A stretch of 64,000 nt of DNA from Prevotella sp. (GCA_017459445.1 JAFUDJ010000019.1:1-64000), one strand, 5' to 3'; counted from the stretch's first letter, positions 44,331 through 52,870 are shown. The notes: generated by a model from the letters alone, not told the origin. A program made the numbers and translations.

Positions 44331-47300
44331 AGTCTACCGGTCGGTGGGCATACTGTGCTATCTCCGAAGCCACGGAATCGTTCTCCTCTTCGTCCTCGAA
44401 CTTCATCGGGCGGAACTTCTCCTGCAGGCTCTGGAAGATGACAAACAGGCCGGGTACGACGAGCACCTGCAGCAGCGTGCCGACAAGCATACCACCCACG
44501 GCGGCGGCACCCAAGGTCTGGTTACCGTTCTTGCCGACGCCCGATGCGAACATCATAGGCAGCAGACCGATGACCATGGCGAACGACGTCATGAGGATAG
44601 GACGCAGACGGGCGGCAGCACCCAGGATGGCCGACCACGAGATGGCCATACCCGTCTCGCGGCGCTCCAGGGCGAACTGCACAATCAGGATGGCGTTCTT
44701 GGCCAGCAGACCAATCAGCATGATGAGCGAAATCTGCATGTAGATGTCGTTCGAGTGGCCGAACAGCATGGTGAACAGGAAGCAGCCTGCCAGTCCGAAC
44801 GGTACGGAGAGCACCACGGCCAGGGGCAGGATGTACGACTCGTACTGTGCCGACAGGATGAGGTAGATGAACAGGAAGCACAGCACGAAGATGATAGCCG
44901 TGGAGTTGGTGGACTTAGCCTCCTCACGCGTCAGACCTGTATAGTCGTACGAGTAGCCTGTGGGCAGCACGTCGGCAGCCACCTCCTGTACGGCCTGGAT
45001 GGCCTCACCCGTCGAGTATCCGTCGGCCACCGTGGCCGTTACGTTGATGGAGGTGAACAGGTTGAAGCGGTTGATGTTGGACGGACCGTAGACGCGCTTC
45101 AGGTTGCAGAACTCCTTGACGGGCGACATGCCGGCTCCCGTGCGTACATATATATTATTAAGCGACTCCTCGGTCATGCGCGTCTCGGGCGAGCCCTGCA
45201 CCATGACACGGTAGAGCTTACCGTAGGCGTTGAAGTTAGAGGCATACAGACCGCCGTAGTATCCCTGCAGCGTGGTCAGCACGACGCGCGGCGAGATGCC
45301 GGCCTGCTTACACTTGGCCACGTCGACCGAAATCATGTACTGCGGATAGTTCGGGTTGTACGACGTCTGGGCGGTCTGGATTTCCGGCCGCTTGTTGAGC
45401 TCGGCCAGATAGTCCTTCACGATGTTGAAGAACTTGCTCAGGTCGCCACCCGTGCGGTCCTGCATGACCAGCGACACACCTGAGTTGGCCGAGAAACCGG
45501 GAATCATAGGCGGTGCAAAGGCCAGAATCTGGGCGTCCTTGATGTGGGCCGTCTTCAGATATATCTGGGCCAGCACACCCGTCGACTCGTACGGATTGAG
45601 GAAGAAACGGTAGATACCGTCGCCCTGCCACAGTCCGCTGAGCTTCCACCAGAATCCCTTCTGGCGCTCCGAGAACGGCTTCAGCTTGATGATGAACGTG
45701 GCCTGGTCGCTGCCGGCACCGGCAATGAAGTTGTAACCCTGTATCTGCTCACGGCTCTGGATGGCGGGGTCGGCACCCAGGATGGAGTCTACCTGGTTGA
45801 TAATCTGGCGCGTGCGGGCCACCGACGTTGCCGGCGGCATGGAGACGGTACAGAATACCGTGCCCGTATCCTCGTCAGGCACCAGACCGGTCTTAGTGAA
45901 CGACATGCTAAGCACCATGACGACAAGGCCCAGAACGACCGAGCCTAAGATGATGACGGGCTTGCGCACCAGTTTCTCGACGCTGTTCTTGTATTTCTCC
46001 GTCACCTTGCCGAAGGCCACGTTGAACGAGGCGTGGAAGCGGTCGACGACTGACATCTTACGCTCATGGCCCTCCTTGTCGTGCGGCTTCAGGAAGATGG
46101 CGCACAGGGCAGGCGACAGCGTCAGGGCGTTCAGTGCCGAGATGAAGATGGAAACGGCCATCGTCACACCGAACTCACGGTAGAACGTACCGCTGGTGCC
46201 ACCGATGAACGACACGGGGATGAACACCGAGGCCATCACTAAGGTGATGGAGATGATGGCGCCCGAAATCTCGTTCATGGCGTCGATAGAGGCCGTCAGC
46301 GCCGACTTGTAGCCCTGGTCGAGCTTGGCATGGACGGCCTCGACCACCACGATGGCGTCGTCGACCACGATGGCGATGGCCAGCAGCAGGGCCGACAGCG
46401 TCAGCAGGTTGATGGAGAAGCCGAACACGTTGAGGAAGAAGAACGTACCAATGAGCGACACCGGCACGGCAATGAGCGGGATGAGCGTGGAGCGCCAGTC
46501 CTGCAGGAAGACGTAGATGACGATGAACACCAGGATGAGGGTGAACACCAAGGTAAAGACCACCTCCTCAATGGACGCATAGAGGAACTCCGTCACGTCG
46601 TAGTTAATCTTATAGAACATGCCCGGGGGCATCAGCTTCTGCTGCTCCTCCAGTTCCTTCTTCACGTTCTTGGCAATCTCGTTGGCGTTGGAGCCGGCAA
46701 TCTGCTGCACCATACCCATCACCGACGGGATGTTGTTGTTCTTCATCGACACCGAGTACTGCAGGCCGCCCAGCTCTATCTTGGCCACGTCCTTCAGCTT
46801 CAGCGTCTGGCCGTTGGCGTCGCTGGAGATGATGATGTCGCCAAACTCCTCAGGCGTCTTCAGACGGCCCGTGTAGCGCATGGCATACTCGTAGGCCACG
46901 TCCGACTGCTCGCCGAAGGTACCGGGGGCAGCCTCGATGTTCTGTTCGGCCAGCACGCCGCTGATGTCCGACGGCATCAGGTTGTACTGCTTCATCACGT
47001 CGGGCTTCAGCCAGATACGCATCGAATAGGTCTTCACACCGGGTGATTGCACGTCGCCCACACCCTGAATACGCTTGATGGCCGGTACGATGTTGATGTT
47101 GTTGTAGTTGGTCAGGAACTCGTCGTCGTAGCGACCGTCGGAGGTCAGCGTGAACATAAGCACCTGCGACGTCTGACGCTTCATCACCGTCACACCAATC
47201 TGAGTCACCTCGGCAGGCAGCAGGGCCTGGGCCTGTGACACACGGTTCTGCACGTTGACGGCACACATGTCGGGGTTCATGCCCTGGCGGAACAGGATGG

Positions 47301-47571
47301 ACAGCTGGGCCGAGCCCGACGAGGCCGTAGAGGAAATATAGTCCATGCCCTCCACACCGTTGATGCTCTCTTCGAGCGGCACGATGACGGAGTTCTTCAC
47401 CGTCTCGGCGTCGGCACCAGGGTAGCTGGTCCATACCACGACGGTAGGGGGTGCAATATCGGGGTACTGCTCAATAGGCAGCGATACCAGTCCGATGAAG
47501 CCCAGGATGACGATGAGGATGGAAATCACCGTCGACAGCACCGGGCGCTTGATAAAGGTTGTAAAAGTCAT
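44314..47571 (-). CDS. RND multidrug efflux permease (AcrB/MexB family)
   Basis: 1085 residues from the ATG at 47571. Typical HAE1 permease: FIKRPVLSTVISILIVILGF start, two large periplasmic loops, and 12 membrane segments. The proton-relay motif LLAIAIVVDDAIVVVEAVH has the two essential Asp residues, with GGTSGTFYREFG and FSINLLTLSALLLA nearby. Second-half segments include LSAQYESYILPLAVVLSVPF and ASGVGKNGNQTLGAAAVGGM. It exports hydrophobic compounds from the periplasm and inner membrane using proton motive force. Flanked by its adaptor and duct genes. Confidence 0.95.
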   Translation of the reverse strand: MTFTTFIKRPVLSTVISILIVILGFIGLVSLPIEQYPDIAPPTVVVWTSYPGADAETVKNSVIVPLEESINGVEGMDYISSTASSGSAQLSILFRQGMNPDMCAVNVQNRVSQAQALLPAEVTQIGVTVMKRQTSQVLMFTLTSDGRYDDEFLTNYNNINIVPAIKRIQGVGDVQSPGVKTYSMRIWLKPDVMKQYNLMPSDISGVLAEQNIEAAPGTFGEQSDVAYEYAMRYTGRLKTPEEFGDIIISSDANGQTLKLKDVAKIELGGLQYSVSMKNNNIPSVMGMVQQIAGSNANEIAKNVKKELEEQQKLMPPGMFYKINYDVTEFLYASIEEVVFTLVFTLILVFIVIYVFLQDWRSTLIPLIAVPVSLIGTFFFLNVFGFSINLLTLSALLLAIAIVVDDAIVVVEAVHAKLDQGYKSALTASIDAMNEISGAIISITLVMASVFIPVSFIGGTSGTFYREFGVTMAVSIFISALNALTLSPALCAIFLKPHDKEGHERKMSVVDRFHASFNVAFGKVTEKYKNSVEKLVRKPVIILGSVVLGLVVMVLSMSFTKTGLVPDEDTGTVFCTVSMPPATSVARTRQIINQVDSILGADPAIQSREQIQGYNFIAGAGSDQATFIIKLKPFSERQKGFWWKLSGLWQGDGIYRFFLNPYESTGVLAQIYLKTAHIKDAQILAFAPPMIPGFSANSGVSLVMQDRTGGDLSKFFNIVKDYLAELNKRPEIQTAQTSYNPNYPQYMISVDVAKCKQAGISPRVVLTTLQGYYGGLYASNFNAYGKLYRVMVQGSPETRMTEESLNNIYVRTGAGMSPVKEFCNLKRVYGPSNINRFNLFTSINVTATVADGYSTGEAIQAVQEVAADVLPTGYSYDYTGLTREEAKSTNSTAIIFVLCFLFIYLILSAQYESYILPLAVVLSVPFGLAGCFLFTMLFGHSNDIYMQISLIMLIGLLAKNAILIVQFALERRETGMAISWSAILGAAARLRPILMTSFAMVIGLLPMMFASGVGKNGNQTLGAAAVGGMLVGTLLQVLVVPGLFVIFQSLQEKFRPMKFEDEEENDSVASEIAQYAHRPVDYELEK

Positions 47572-47610
47572 AATTATCAATTATCAATTATCAATTGTCA
47601 ATTGTCAATT
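47572..47610. repeat. TCAATTR heptamer repeats between acrA- and acrB-like genes
   Basis: Five or more TCAATTA/TCAATTG units fill the intercistronic spacer from the acrB start to the stop of the adaptor gene. Confidence 0.85.
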
Positions 47611-48781
47611 ATTTCTTCATCGAAGAAACGATGTCGCCGGCCGTCATGGCCTTGGCCTGCTCGTCAATCTTCTGCTGGTAGCGCTCCGGCGTGATGGGCA
47701 CTATCTCCATGCCGTCGCTCAGCTTGGTGATACCGTTGGTGACATACTTGTCGCCGGCCTTCAGACCGTCGGTCACAATGTAGTTGTTGCCGTCGTTCTG
47801 CGGGTCGACCTTGATTTCGGTGTACTTCACCTTGTTATCCTTGCCAACGGTATAGACGAACTTCTTGTTCTGCACCTCCGAGACGCAGGCCTGCGGAATG
47901 ATGATGGCCGCTGCGGCCTGGCGAGGAATAATGATGGTGCCGGAACCGCCGCTCTTCAGCAACTTCTCCGGATTGGGGAATTGGGCGATGAGCTGTACGG
48001 TACCCGTGGCGGCGTCGATGACACCGCTCATCTTCGTCACCTTGCCTTCATGGCCGTAGATGCTGCCGTCGGCCAGCTGCAGCTTCACGGCAGGCAGGCT
48101 GCCGATGCCGCTGCCCGACTGCTGCATCTGCATGGCGGCTTTCTCCGTCACCGAGAAGTAGACCTCCATCGACGAGATGTTCGACACGTTGGTCAGCACA
48201 TTGGAGCCGCTGACCAGCGCACCTTTCTTGAAAGGTATCGTGCCCACCACACCGGCGGCGGGGCTCTTGACGTAGCAATAGCTCAGCGCCTCCTTGGCAG
48301 AGGCCAGCCCGGCCTGCGCCTGAGCCAGCTGGGCCTTGGCGCTCTCCATCGTGTTCTCTGAAGTCTGCAGCTCGTAGTCGCCCACCACTTTGTTCTCGTG
48401 CAGCTTCTTCGTGTTGTCATAGGTCAGCTGGGCCGTATTCACCTGCTGCTGAGCCGTGTTCACGGCAGCCTGCGCCTGGCGCACGGCGGCCTGCGCCGTC
48501 TCGTTGTCAATGACGAACATCAGCTGGCCGGCACCTACCGCCTGACCTTCCTTGACCAGTATCTGCGTCAGGAAACCCTGCGCCTTCGGCCTGATTTCTA
48601 CATCCTGAACACCCTTGATGGTGGCAGGGTAAGTGGTCTGCATGTCGGCTGTCGACGTACCGGCCGCCACCACGGGGTACTCATTGTCGCCAAACGAGGG
48701 GCGACCACCGCCGCCACCGCAAGAAACAAGCGTTGCAGCAATGGCTGCAAGCATCATTAATCTTTTCATTTTCATACTCAT
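47609..48781 (-). CDS. RND efflux periplasmic adaptor (AcrA family lipoprotein)
   Basis: 390 residues. Lipobox ATLVSCGG. Barrel-sandwich and lipoyl halves flank a coiled-coil hairpin at about 100-170, rich in Ala/Gln (AVRQAQAAVNTAQQQVNTA, MESAKAQLAQAQAGLASA). The typical YCYVKSPAAGVVGTIPFKKG turn follows, then the beta-barrel and membrane-proximal domains (LLKSGGSGTIIIP). It bridges the AcrB-like permease and the TolC-like duct. First gene of the efflux-lpxA operon; the promoter region at 48846-48881 contains a perfect palindrome. Confidence 0.94.
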   Translation of the reverse strand: MSMKMKRLMMLAAIAATLVSCGGGGGRPSFGDNEYPVVAAGTSTADMQTTYPATIKGVQDVEIRPKAQGFLTQILVKEGQAVGAGQLMFVIDNETAQAAVRQAQAAVNTAQQQVNTAQLTYDNTKKLHENKVVGDYELQTSENTMESAKAQLAQAQAGLASAKEALSYCYVKSPAAGVVGTIPFKKGALVSGSNVLTNVSNISSMEVYFSVTEKAAMQMQQSGSGIGSLPAVKLQLADGSIYGHEGKVTKMSGVIDAATGTVQLIAQFPNPEKLLKSGGSGTIIIPRQAAAAIIIPQACVSEVQNKKFVYTVGKDNKVKYTEIKVDPQNDGNNYIVTDGLKAGDKYVTNGITKLSDGMEIVPITPERYQQKIDEQAKAMTAGDIVSSMKK

Positions 48782-48845
48782 ATTTACTATTATGTTTAAT
48801 GTCTTGACGCGAAAACCCGCTTTCTCTCATTTGGTTTTCGGCTTG

Positions 48846-48881
48846 CAAAGTTACGAAAATATCCTTATATTTAAATATAAG
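48846..48881 (-). promoter_or_regulatory. Efflux operon promoter with a palindromic operator candidate
   Basis: TAACTTTG (minus strand, 48853-48846) fits the -7 element, 65 bases before the adaptor ATG. Eleven bases upstream lies an 18-bp perfect palindrome centred on TTATATTTAAATATAA (48864-48881), covering where the -33 contact should be. Such a site would suit a dimeric repressor, but no regulator gene is adjacent. Confidence 0.6.
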
Positions 48882-48945
48882 CCTCCCCATATTTAACAAA
48901 GTTTATTCAATAGCGTGCCAATTGGTGTCATTGGTGCCCGAAAAA

Positions 48946-49282
48946 CTGCATTTCCTGCACTTGATACAGACAGTCAGGAGATTAGGTAGATTTTCCTGCA
49001 CCGGAACCTGCACCGGAGTTGTTCGGCACGCCTGCTCTTGTGTTTTAGCAAACCGCCACTTTGCAGCCTCCAAACCGCCACTTTGCAGCCTCCAAACCGC
49101 CACTTTGAAGCCTCCAAACGGCATACTTACGCCTGCTAAATGCCATACTTACGACCGCTAAATGCCATACTTACGACTGCCTTTTTCAAGTTGTGAACAG
49201 CAGTGCAGGTTTTGGTGCGGGTTTCGGTGCAGGAAAATCTACCTAATCTCCTGACTGTCAGTATCAGGTGCAGGAAATGCAG
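48946..49282. repeat. Large inverted-repeat element enclosing a 22-bp array
   Basis: Left arm 48946-49013 and right arm about 49209-49282 are inverted copies. A 35-base core (48969-49003 against 49225-49259) matches perfectly and the rest has only scattered mismatches. The roughly 200 bases between the arms contain the six-unit 22-bp array. No target-site duplication or transposase is visible. The 612-base gap 48782-49393 holds this element plus the two flanking promoters and no gene I believe. Confidence 0.88.
49050..49181. repeat. Array of six 22-bp units inside the inverted-repeat element
   Basis: Units start at 49050, 49072, 49094, 49116, 49138 and 49160. The first three are AAACCGCCACTTTGCAGCC-type and the last three AAAnGGCATACTTACGCC-type. 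Within the array the AAA-7-TTT spacing and the 22-base step are kept while the sequence changes. Confidence 0.88.
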
Positions 49283-49357
49283 GCAGTAACTTGGAAGTAA
49301 CTTGTTGCGAGAATTTAAACTTTCCTTGTTTTTCCTTGGCTGGTTCAAAAAAAGTCC

Positions 49358-49365
49358 GTAACTTT
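49358..49365 (+). promoter_or_regulatory. Promoter -7 element for the small nuclease-family gene
   Basis: TAACTTTG, about 30 bases before the ATG at 49394, with CCTTGG near the -33 position. Confidence 0.65.
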
Positions 49366-49393
49366 GCAAACGAATATTGTTTTGTTAAAGCAT

Positions 49394-49735
49394 ATGGACA
49401 TATTAGAGCGTATGCCGTGGATGGCCCAGAATGCTGTGTTCAAGCGGCTCTCTGAGATTGCCGAGGTAGCCTCGCTAAACAAGGACGAACGCAGGAAGTA
49501 CGACGAGAGCCTCCGTGCTTACCGTGACACAATAGCTGTTATGAACGGGCAATTCCAGCAGGGCGAGCAGAAAGGTCGTGTAGAAGGTCGTGCAGAAGGT
49601 CGTGCAGAAGGTAATATTGAAGGCCGGACGGAAGAAAGATTTGACATAGCCCGTAAGATGAAGCAGAAAGGGATGGCCGCTGAGGTGATAGCAGACATAA
49701 CGAGTCTCACCGCAAAGGAGATAGAAGAACTTTGA
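49394..49735 (+). CDS. C-terminal fragment of a PD-(D/E)XK (Rpn-like) transposase-family protein
   Basis: About 113 residues from MDILERMPWMAQNAVFKRL; a TTG ten codons upstream lies on the -7 element. The text matches the C-terminal third of 'Rpn family / PD-(D/E)XK nuclease family transposase' proteins: the ERMPWMAQNAVFKRLSEIAE block, the YDESLRAYRDTIAVM helix, a charged (GRxEG)n repeat (QKGRVEGRAEGRAEGN), and a final helix pair ITSLTAKEIEEL. The N-terminal catalytic domain of about 190 residues is missing. Yet the piece starts right behind a good promoter and is open to its end, so it may be expressed as a stand-alone protein rather than be plain debris. Confidence 0.6.
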   Translation: MDILERMPWMAQNAVFKRLSEIAEVASLNKDERRKYDESLRAYRDTIAVMNGQFQQGEQKGRVEGRAEGRAEGNIEGRTEERFDIARKMKQKGMAAEVIADITSLTAKEIEEL

Positions 49736-49740
49736 AGGGC

Positions 49741-49769
49741 TTGGGTAAGAAAAAGCATAAATACATTTA
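49741..49769 (+). promoter_or_regulatory. Possible promoter for the secreted-protein module
   Basis: TTGG at 49741 and TACATTTA at 49762-49769, an imperfect match to TTG/TAnnTTTG with an 18-base spacer, 22 bases before the ATG. Confidence 0.4.
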
Positions 49770-49790
49770 ATTAACTAATAAAAAATCATT

Positions 49791-52331
49791 ATGAGAAAAC
49801 TTTACTTATTAAAAACAATGCTCCTGCTATGCGCAATCATAGTGGGAAGCGGCTCGATGTGGGCAGAAACTAAGACATCGTGGGTGAAGACTGCCCCCGC
49901 AGACCTTGTAACGGGCGACGTAGTAGCTATCGTTGACCAAACCAGTGTTACGGCGATGTCAAACGACAACGGGACTTCTTCCGCTCCTGCCGCAACGTCT
50001 GTAACGCTGAACGCAGACAAGTCGGAAATAACAAGTACGGTGGCCGAGACTTTGGAATGGGTCGTGACCGTTACAACCGAAGACAACGTTCGTTCTTATC
50101 AGTTTGGCGTTGGTGAAAACTACCTTTACACGACTACTAGTAACAATGGCCTTCGTGTAGGTCCTACTACGACAAACAGTCACAATGTATGTGGTATATA
50201 CAATAATAATGGTACGGATTTTGTTACAATTTATGATGGCTCTAAAACCCGTTATGTTGGCGTATATAATTCACAAGACTGGCGAAGTTATACCTCAATA
50301 AACACAAACATCGAGAAATGTGTCACCGCTTTCTATAAAAAAGTGACCGTTGACAATGGCAAGACAGACATTGCTACTATTGGCACGGACTTGACCCCAA
50401 CTGAGGTGAATGTTGAAGATGAAGGAACATTCGCTGTAGGCATGACTTTTGCATCACAGGATGCCACCGACTATGAAGTGACATGGACTTCCAGCGACAC
50501 TGAGGTTCTTGACGTGGACAATTCTGGTTACTATCAGGCTTATGCTGCTGGCTCTGTAATAGTTACCGTCAAGGTTGAACCTGTTGATGACGATACATAT
50601 AATGCAGTAAGTCGCCAGTTTACCGTCACTGTCACTGACCCCAATGCTCCTGGTACGCTGAATAATCCTTATACTGTAGCTCAGGCTATCGCAGCAACAC
50701 CGACAAGCGGCACATTGGAAAATGTCTATATCAAGGGTGTTGTTTCGTCATTCTATAACACTAATATCATGGGGGATGGCACGAACTATCGCTACTATAT
50801 TTCTGATAAAGACGGAGAAGACGAACTTCTTGTCTTCAGAGGAAAAGGAAAGGACAATGTGGCATTTTCCGATGTTGATGACCTCCAGATTGATGACGAG
50901 ATTGTGATATATGGTGGCTTGAAAATTTACAGTAATGCCCCAGAAGTCGTCGACAGCTATATTATTACCTTGAGTCGTGTTGAAAAGGCTGATGCCGAGT
51001 TCTCGTTTGGCGAGACTACGGCGTTCTCTGTTGATAAGTTCCTTGAGTTTGAGGCTCCTACACTGACTTATGCTGAAGGCTTTGATGGCTCTGTCGTCTA
51101 TAAGAGTTCTGACGTTGATGTTGCTGAGGTCGACATGGAAACAGGTGCTATCACTGTGAAGGCTAAGGGTGAAACTACTATCAGCGCAAGCTCTCTTTCC
51201 ACGGATAACTTCAAGGCTGGTTATGCATCGTACACCCTGACCGTTACTGCCAATGCTGATGTTAACCCCGTCGGACCTTCAGCAACGGGTGGCAAGTTTG
51301 TGAAGGTGACTAAGACAGAGGATATTACTGATAACGATGATTCTTATCTGATTGTTTACGAGGAGGAAGGTGTCGCTTTTGATGGTAGTTTATCAACACT
51401 TGATGCGGGAAATAACGTCATTTCGGTAACTCTTGACAAAGAAAAAAACGAAATTGCGGCTACAAATGAACTCTTGAATTCCACGTTTGCTATCAATGTA
51501 ACATCAGGAACGGTGAAAAGTGCTTCTGGCTACTATATTGGTGTTAGTACTTATAGCAATGGGCTGAGACAGACCAACAGCGAAGAAAGTCCTTATACAA
51601 ATGATATTTCTATTGATGAAAGTGGAAATTTGTTGATATCAAATACCATAGAAGATAAGGGTACAATGACGCTATACTTTAATCCGAATAGCGGAGATAA
51701 TAATTATCGTTTCCGTTTCTATAAGGGAGAAAGTAGTACGGCTAAGCCCGTTCAGCTTTATAAGTATGTTCCAGGCGAGACTCCACTCTTCTTCGACGTA
51801 GAGGTTGGTGAGGCAGGTTACAAGACGCTTGTTAGCACGGTAGGCTTTACCGCTCCTGAGAATGCTGCTGCCTATATCGTAACAGCTCAGACGAGTGATG
51901 AGATTACGTTGACGAAGGTTGCGCAGGTTCCTGCTGGTGAGCCAGTCATTCTGAAGGGCGAGGGAACTGTTTCTTTGGTCATAGATGAATATTCTGACGG
52001 TGTCAAAGAAGAATTTGAGGCTGCTAACCTGTTGAAGATTAGCGACGAGAACACCAAGAGCGGTGTGTATGTGCTGTACAATGGTGACGAGGGCGTAGGC
52101 TTCTACGAGTGGACTGGTGGCTCCTTAGGTGCTGGCCGCGTCTATCTGCCCGCCGCTAACGGTGCCCGCAAGTTCCTGGCCTTCAACTTTGGTGGCGAGA
52201 CTACGGGTATCAAGGATGTGAATCGTGAGGCAGCAGCCAACGGCAATTACTATAACCTCAACGGTCAGCGTGTTGCTCAGCCCGCCAAGGGCCTCTATAT
52301 CGTCAATGGCAAGAAATACATTGTTAAATAA
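49791..52331 (+). CDS. Large secreted modular protein with shared C-terminal tail
   Basis: 846 residues, more A+T-rich than its neighbours. Signal peptide 1-26 (GSGSMWAE). Beta-rich modules follow: about 30-190 (lectin-like, related to the 510-660 segment), Ig-like BIG2 domains (about 200-285, TWTSSDTEVLDVDNSGYYQA; and about 400-490), and an OB-fold-like domain in between (about 290-395, VYIKGVVSSFYNTNIMGDG). The last 190 residues (DVEVGEAGYKTLVSTVGFTA, VPAGEPVILKGEG) end in YYNLNGQRVAQPAKGLYIV plus NGKKYIVK, nearly the same as the end of the interrupted gene at 62857. That tail is type IX sorting-like. No catalytic motif seen; probably a surface-exposed binding protein. Confidence 0.72.
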   Translation: MRKLYLLKTMLLLCAIIVGSGSMWAETKTSWVKTAPADLVTGDVVAIVDQTSVTAMSNDNGTSSAPAATSVTLNADKSEITSTVAETLEWVVTVTTEDNVRSYQFGVGENYLYTTTSNNGLRVGPTTTNSHNVCGIYNNNGTDFVTIYDGSKTRYVGVYNSQDWRSYTSINTNIEKCVTAFYKKVTVDNGKTDIATIGTDLTPTEVNVEDEGTFAVGMTFASQDATDYEVTWTSSDTEVLDVDNSGYYQAYAAGSVIVTVKVEPVDDDTYNAVSRQFTVTVTDPNAPGTLNNPYTVAQAIAATPTSGTLENVYIKGVVSSFYNTNIMGDGTNYRYYISDKDGEDELLVFRGKGKDNVAFSDVDDLQIDDEIVIYGGLKIYSNAPEVVDSYIITLSRVEKADAEFSFGETTAFSVDKFLEFEAPTLTYAEGFDGSVVYKSSDVDVAEVDMETGAITVKAKGETTISASSLSTDNFKAGYASYTLTVTANADVNPVGPSATGGKFVKVTKTEDITDNDDSYLIVYEEEGVAFDGSLSTLDAGNNVISVTLDKEKNEIAATNELLNSTFAINVTSGTVKSASGYYIGVSTYSNGLRQTNSEESPYTNDISIDESGNLLISNTIEDKGTMTLYFNPNSGDNNYRFRFYKGESSTAKPVQLYKYVPGETPLFFDVEVGEAGYKTLVSTVGFTAPENAAAYIVTAQTSDEITLTKVAQVPAGEPVILKGEGTVSLVIDEYSDGVKEEFEAANLLKISDENTKSGVYVLYNGDEGVGFYEWTGGSLGAGRVYLPAANGARKFLAFNFGGETTGIKDVNREAAANGNYYNLNGQRVAQPAKGLYIVNGKKYIVK

Positions 52332-52349
52332 ATAAAGCAACTAACGATT

Positions 52350-52538
52350 ATGAAGAAGATATATATTACGCCCGCTACGCAGGCTATTCTTATGGATGCC
52401 GTCCTGCTGCAAGCTGCATCGACCGAAACAGTTGGTGTAAAGGAAGGAAAGGCTACTGACCCTAATAAGCTGCTTGGCCGTCGTGGCTACTACGACCCGG
52501 AGCTTGACGAGGAACTTGAAGAAGAGGAAGAGTTCTAA
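52350..52538 (+). CDS. Small acidic-tailed protein, partner of the secreted protein
   Basis: 62 residues, 18 bases after the large secreted gene. N-terminus MKKIYITPATQAILMDAVLL, a variable middle, then LLGRRGYYDPELDEELEEEEE. No signal peptide of the usual kind and no known domain. A second gene with the same plan (MKKVYIAPAT...VLGRGGFFDDSED) follows the large gene at 62857 at the same spacing. The conserved start and LGRxG-acidic end around a variable middle look like a precursor or anchor peptide, but function is unknown. A strong hairpin follows at 52568. Confidence 0.8.
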   Translation: MKKIYITPATQAILMDAVLLQAASTETVGVKEGKATDPNKLLGRRGYYDPELDEELEEEEEF

Positions 52539-52567
52539 GTAAGCAGTAAAAACCAAATACGCTGAAC

Positions 52568-52609
52568 AAGGGGACGTACAGGAGTGTGAAGCCTGTGCGT
52601 CCCCTTCTA
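52568..52609 (+). terminator. Strong hairpin after the small-protein gene
   Basis: AAGGGGACGTACAGG pairs with CCTGTGCGTCCCCTT (one wobble) across 9 bases, followed by CTAGTTT. The T-run is weak, so it may also protect the 3' end. Confidence 0.75.
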
Positions 52610-52763
52610 GTTTGCTCATACTAACAGTATTATAAACTGTCGCTATTTAGAAGAAACTCGTAGATATTCATTTTTCGTTTGCAAACGATACAACAGTCTG
52701 ATGACAGAAACAAGAATTCTATTTACTTTTTTTGCGTAAATACGCATTTTTCGCTAACAGGAA

Positions 52764-52794
52764 GGGGAAATTGGATTTCAATTTGCCCTTTTTA
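52764..52794 (+). terminator. Second terminator-like hairpin
   Basis: GGGGAAATTG-gattt-CAATTTGCCC followed by TTTTT. The rest of the 52539-52891 gap is A+T-rich with no gene seen. Confidence 0.6.
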
Positions 52795-52839
52795 GCCCTT
52801 TTCATTTTGCGCCGTTTTCAAAATATCTTCCTTAAATAT

Positions 52840-52870
52840 TTGGAAAGTTCAAATAATGTTTTTATCTTTG
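52840..52870 (+). promoter_or_regulatory. Promoter for the toxin-antitoxin-like pair
   Basis: TTGG at 52840 and TATCTTTG at 52863-52870 with a 19-base spacer, 21 bases before the ATG. A textbook Bacteroidetes promoter with a very short leader. Confidence 0.85.

Noticed and set aside
49050-49181. CRISPR array
   Set aside because: Same reasons; repeats diverge halfway and no spacer-sized unique sequence exists.
48946-49282. Insertion sequence with transposase
   Set aside because: No transposase frame between the arms and no visible target-site duplication; kept only as an inverted-repeat element.
48922-49369. Two short opposed proteins sharing LHFLHLIxTVRRLGRFSCT
   Set aside because: The similarity is caused by the inverted-repeat arms; there are no plausible starts or independent gene features.
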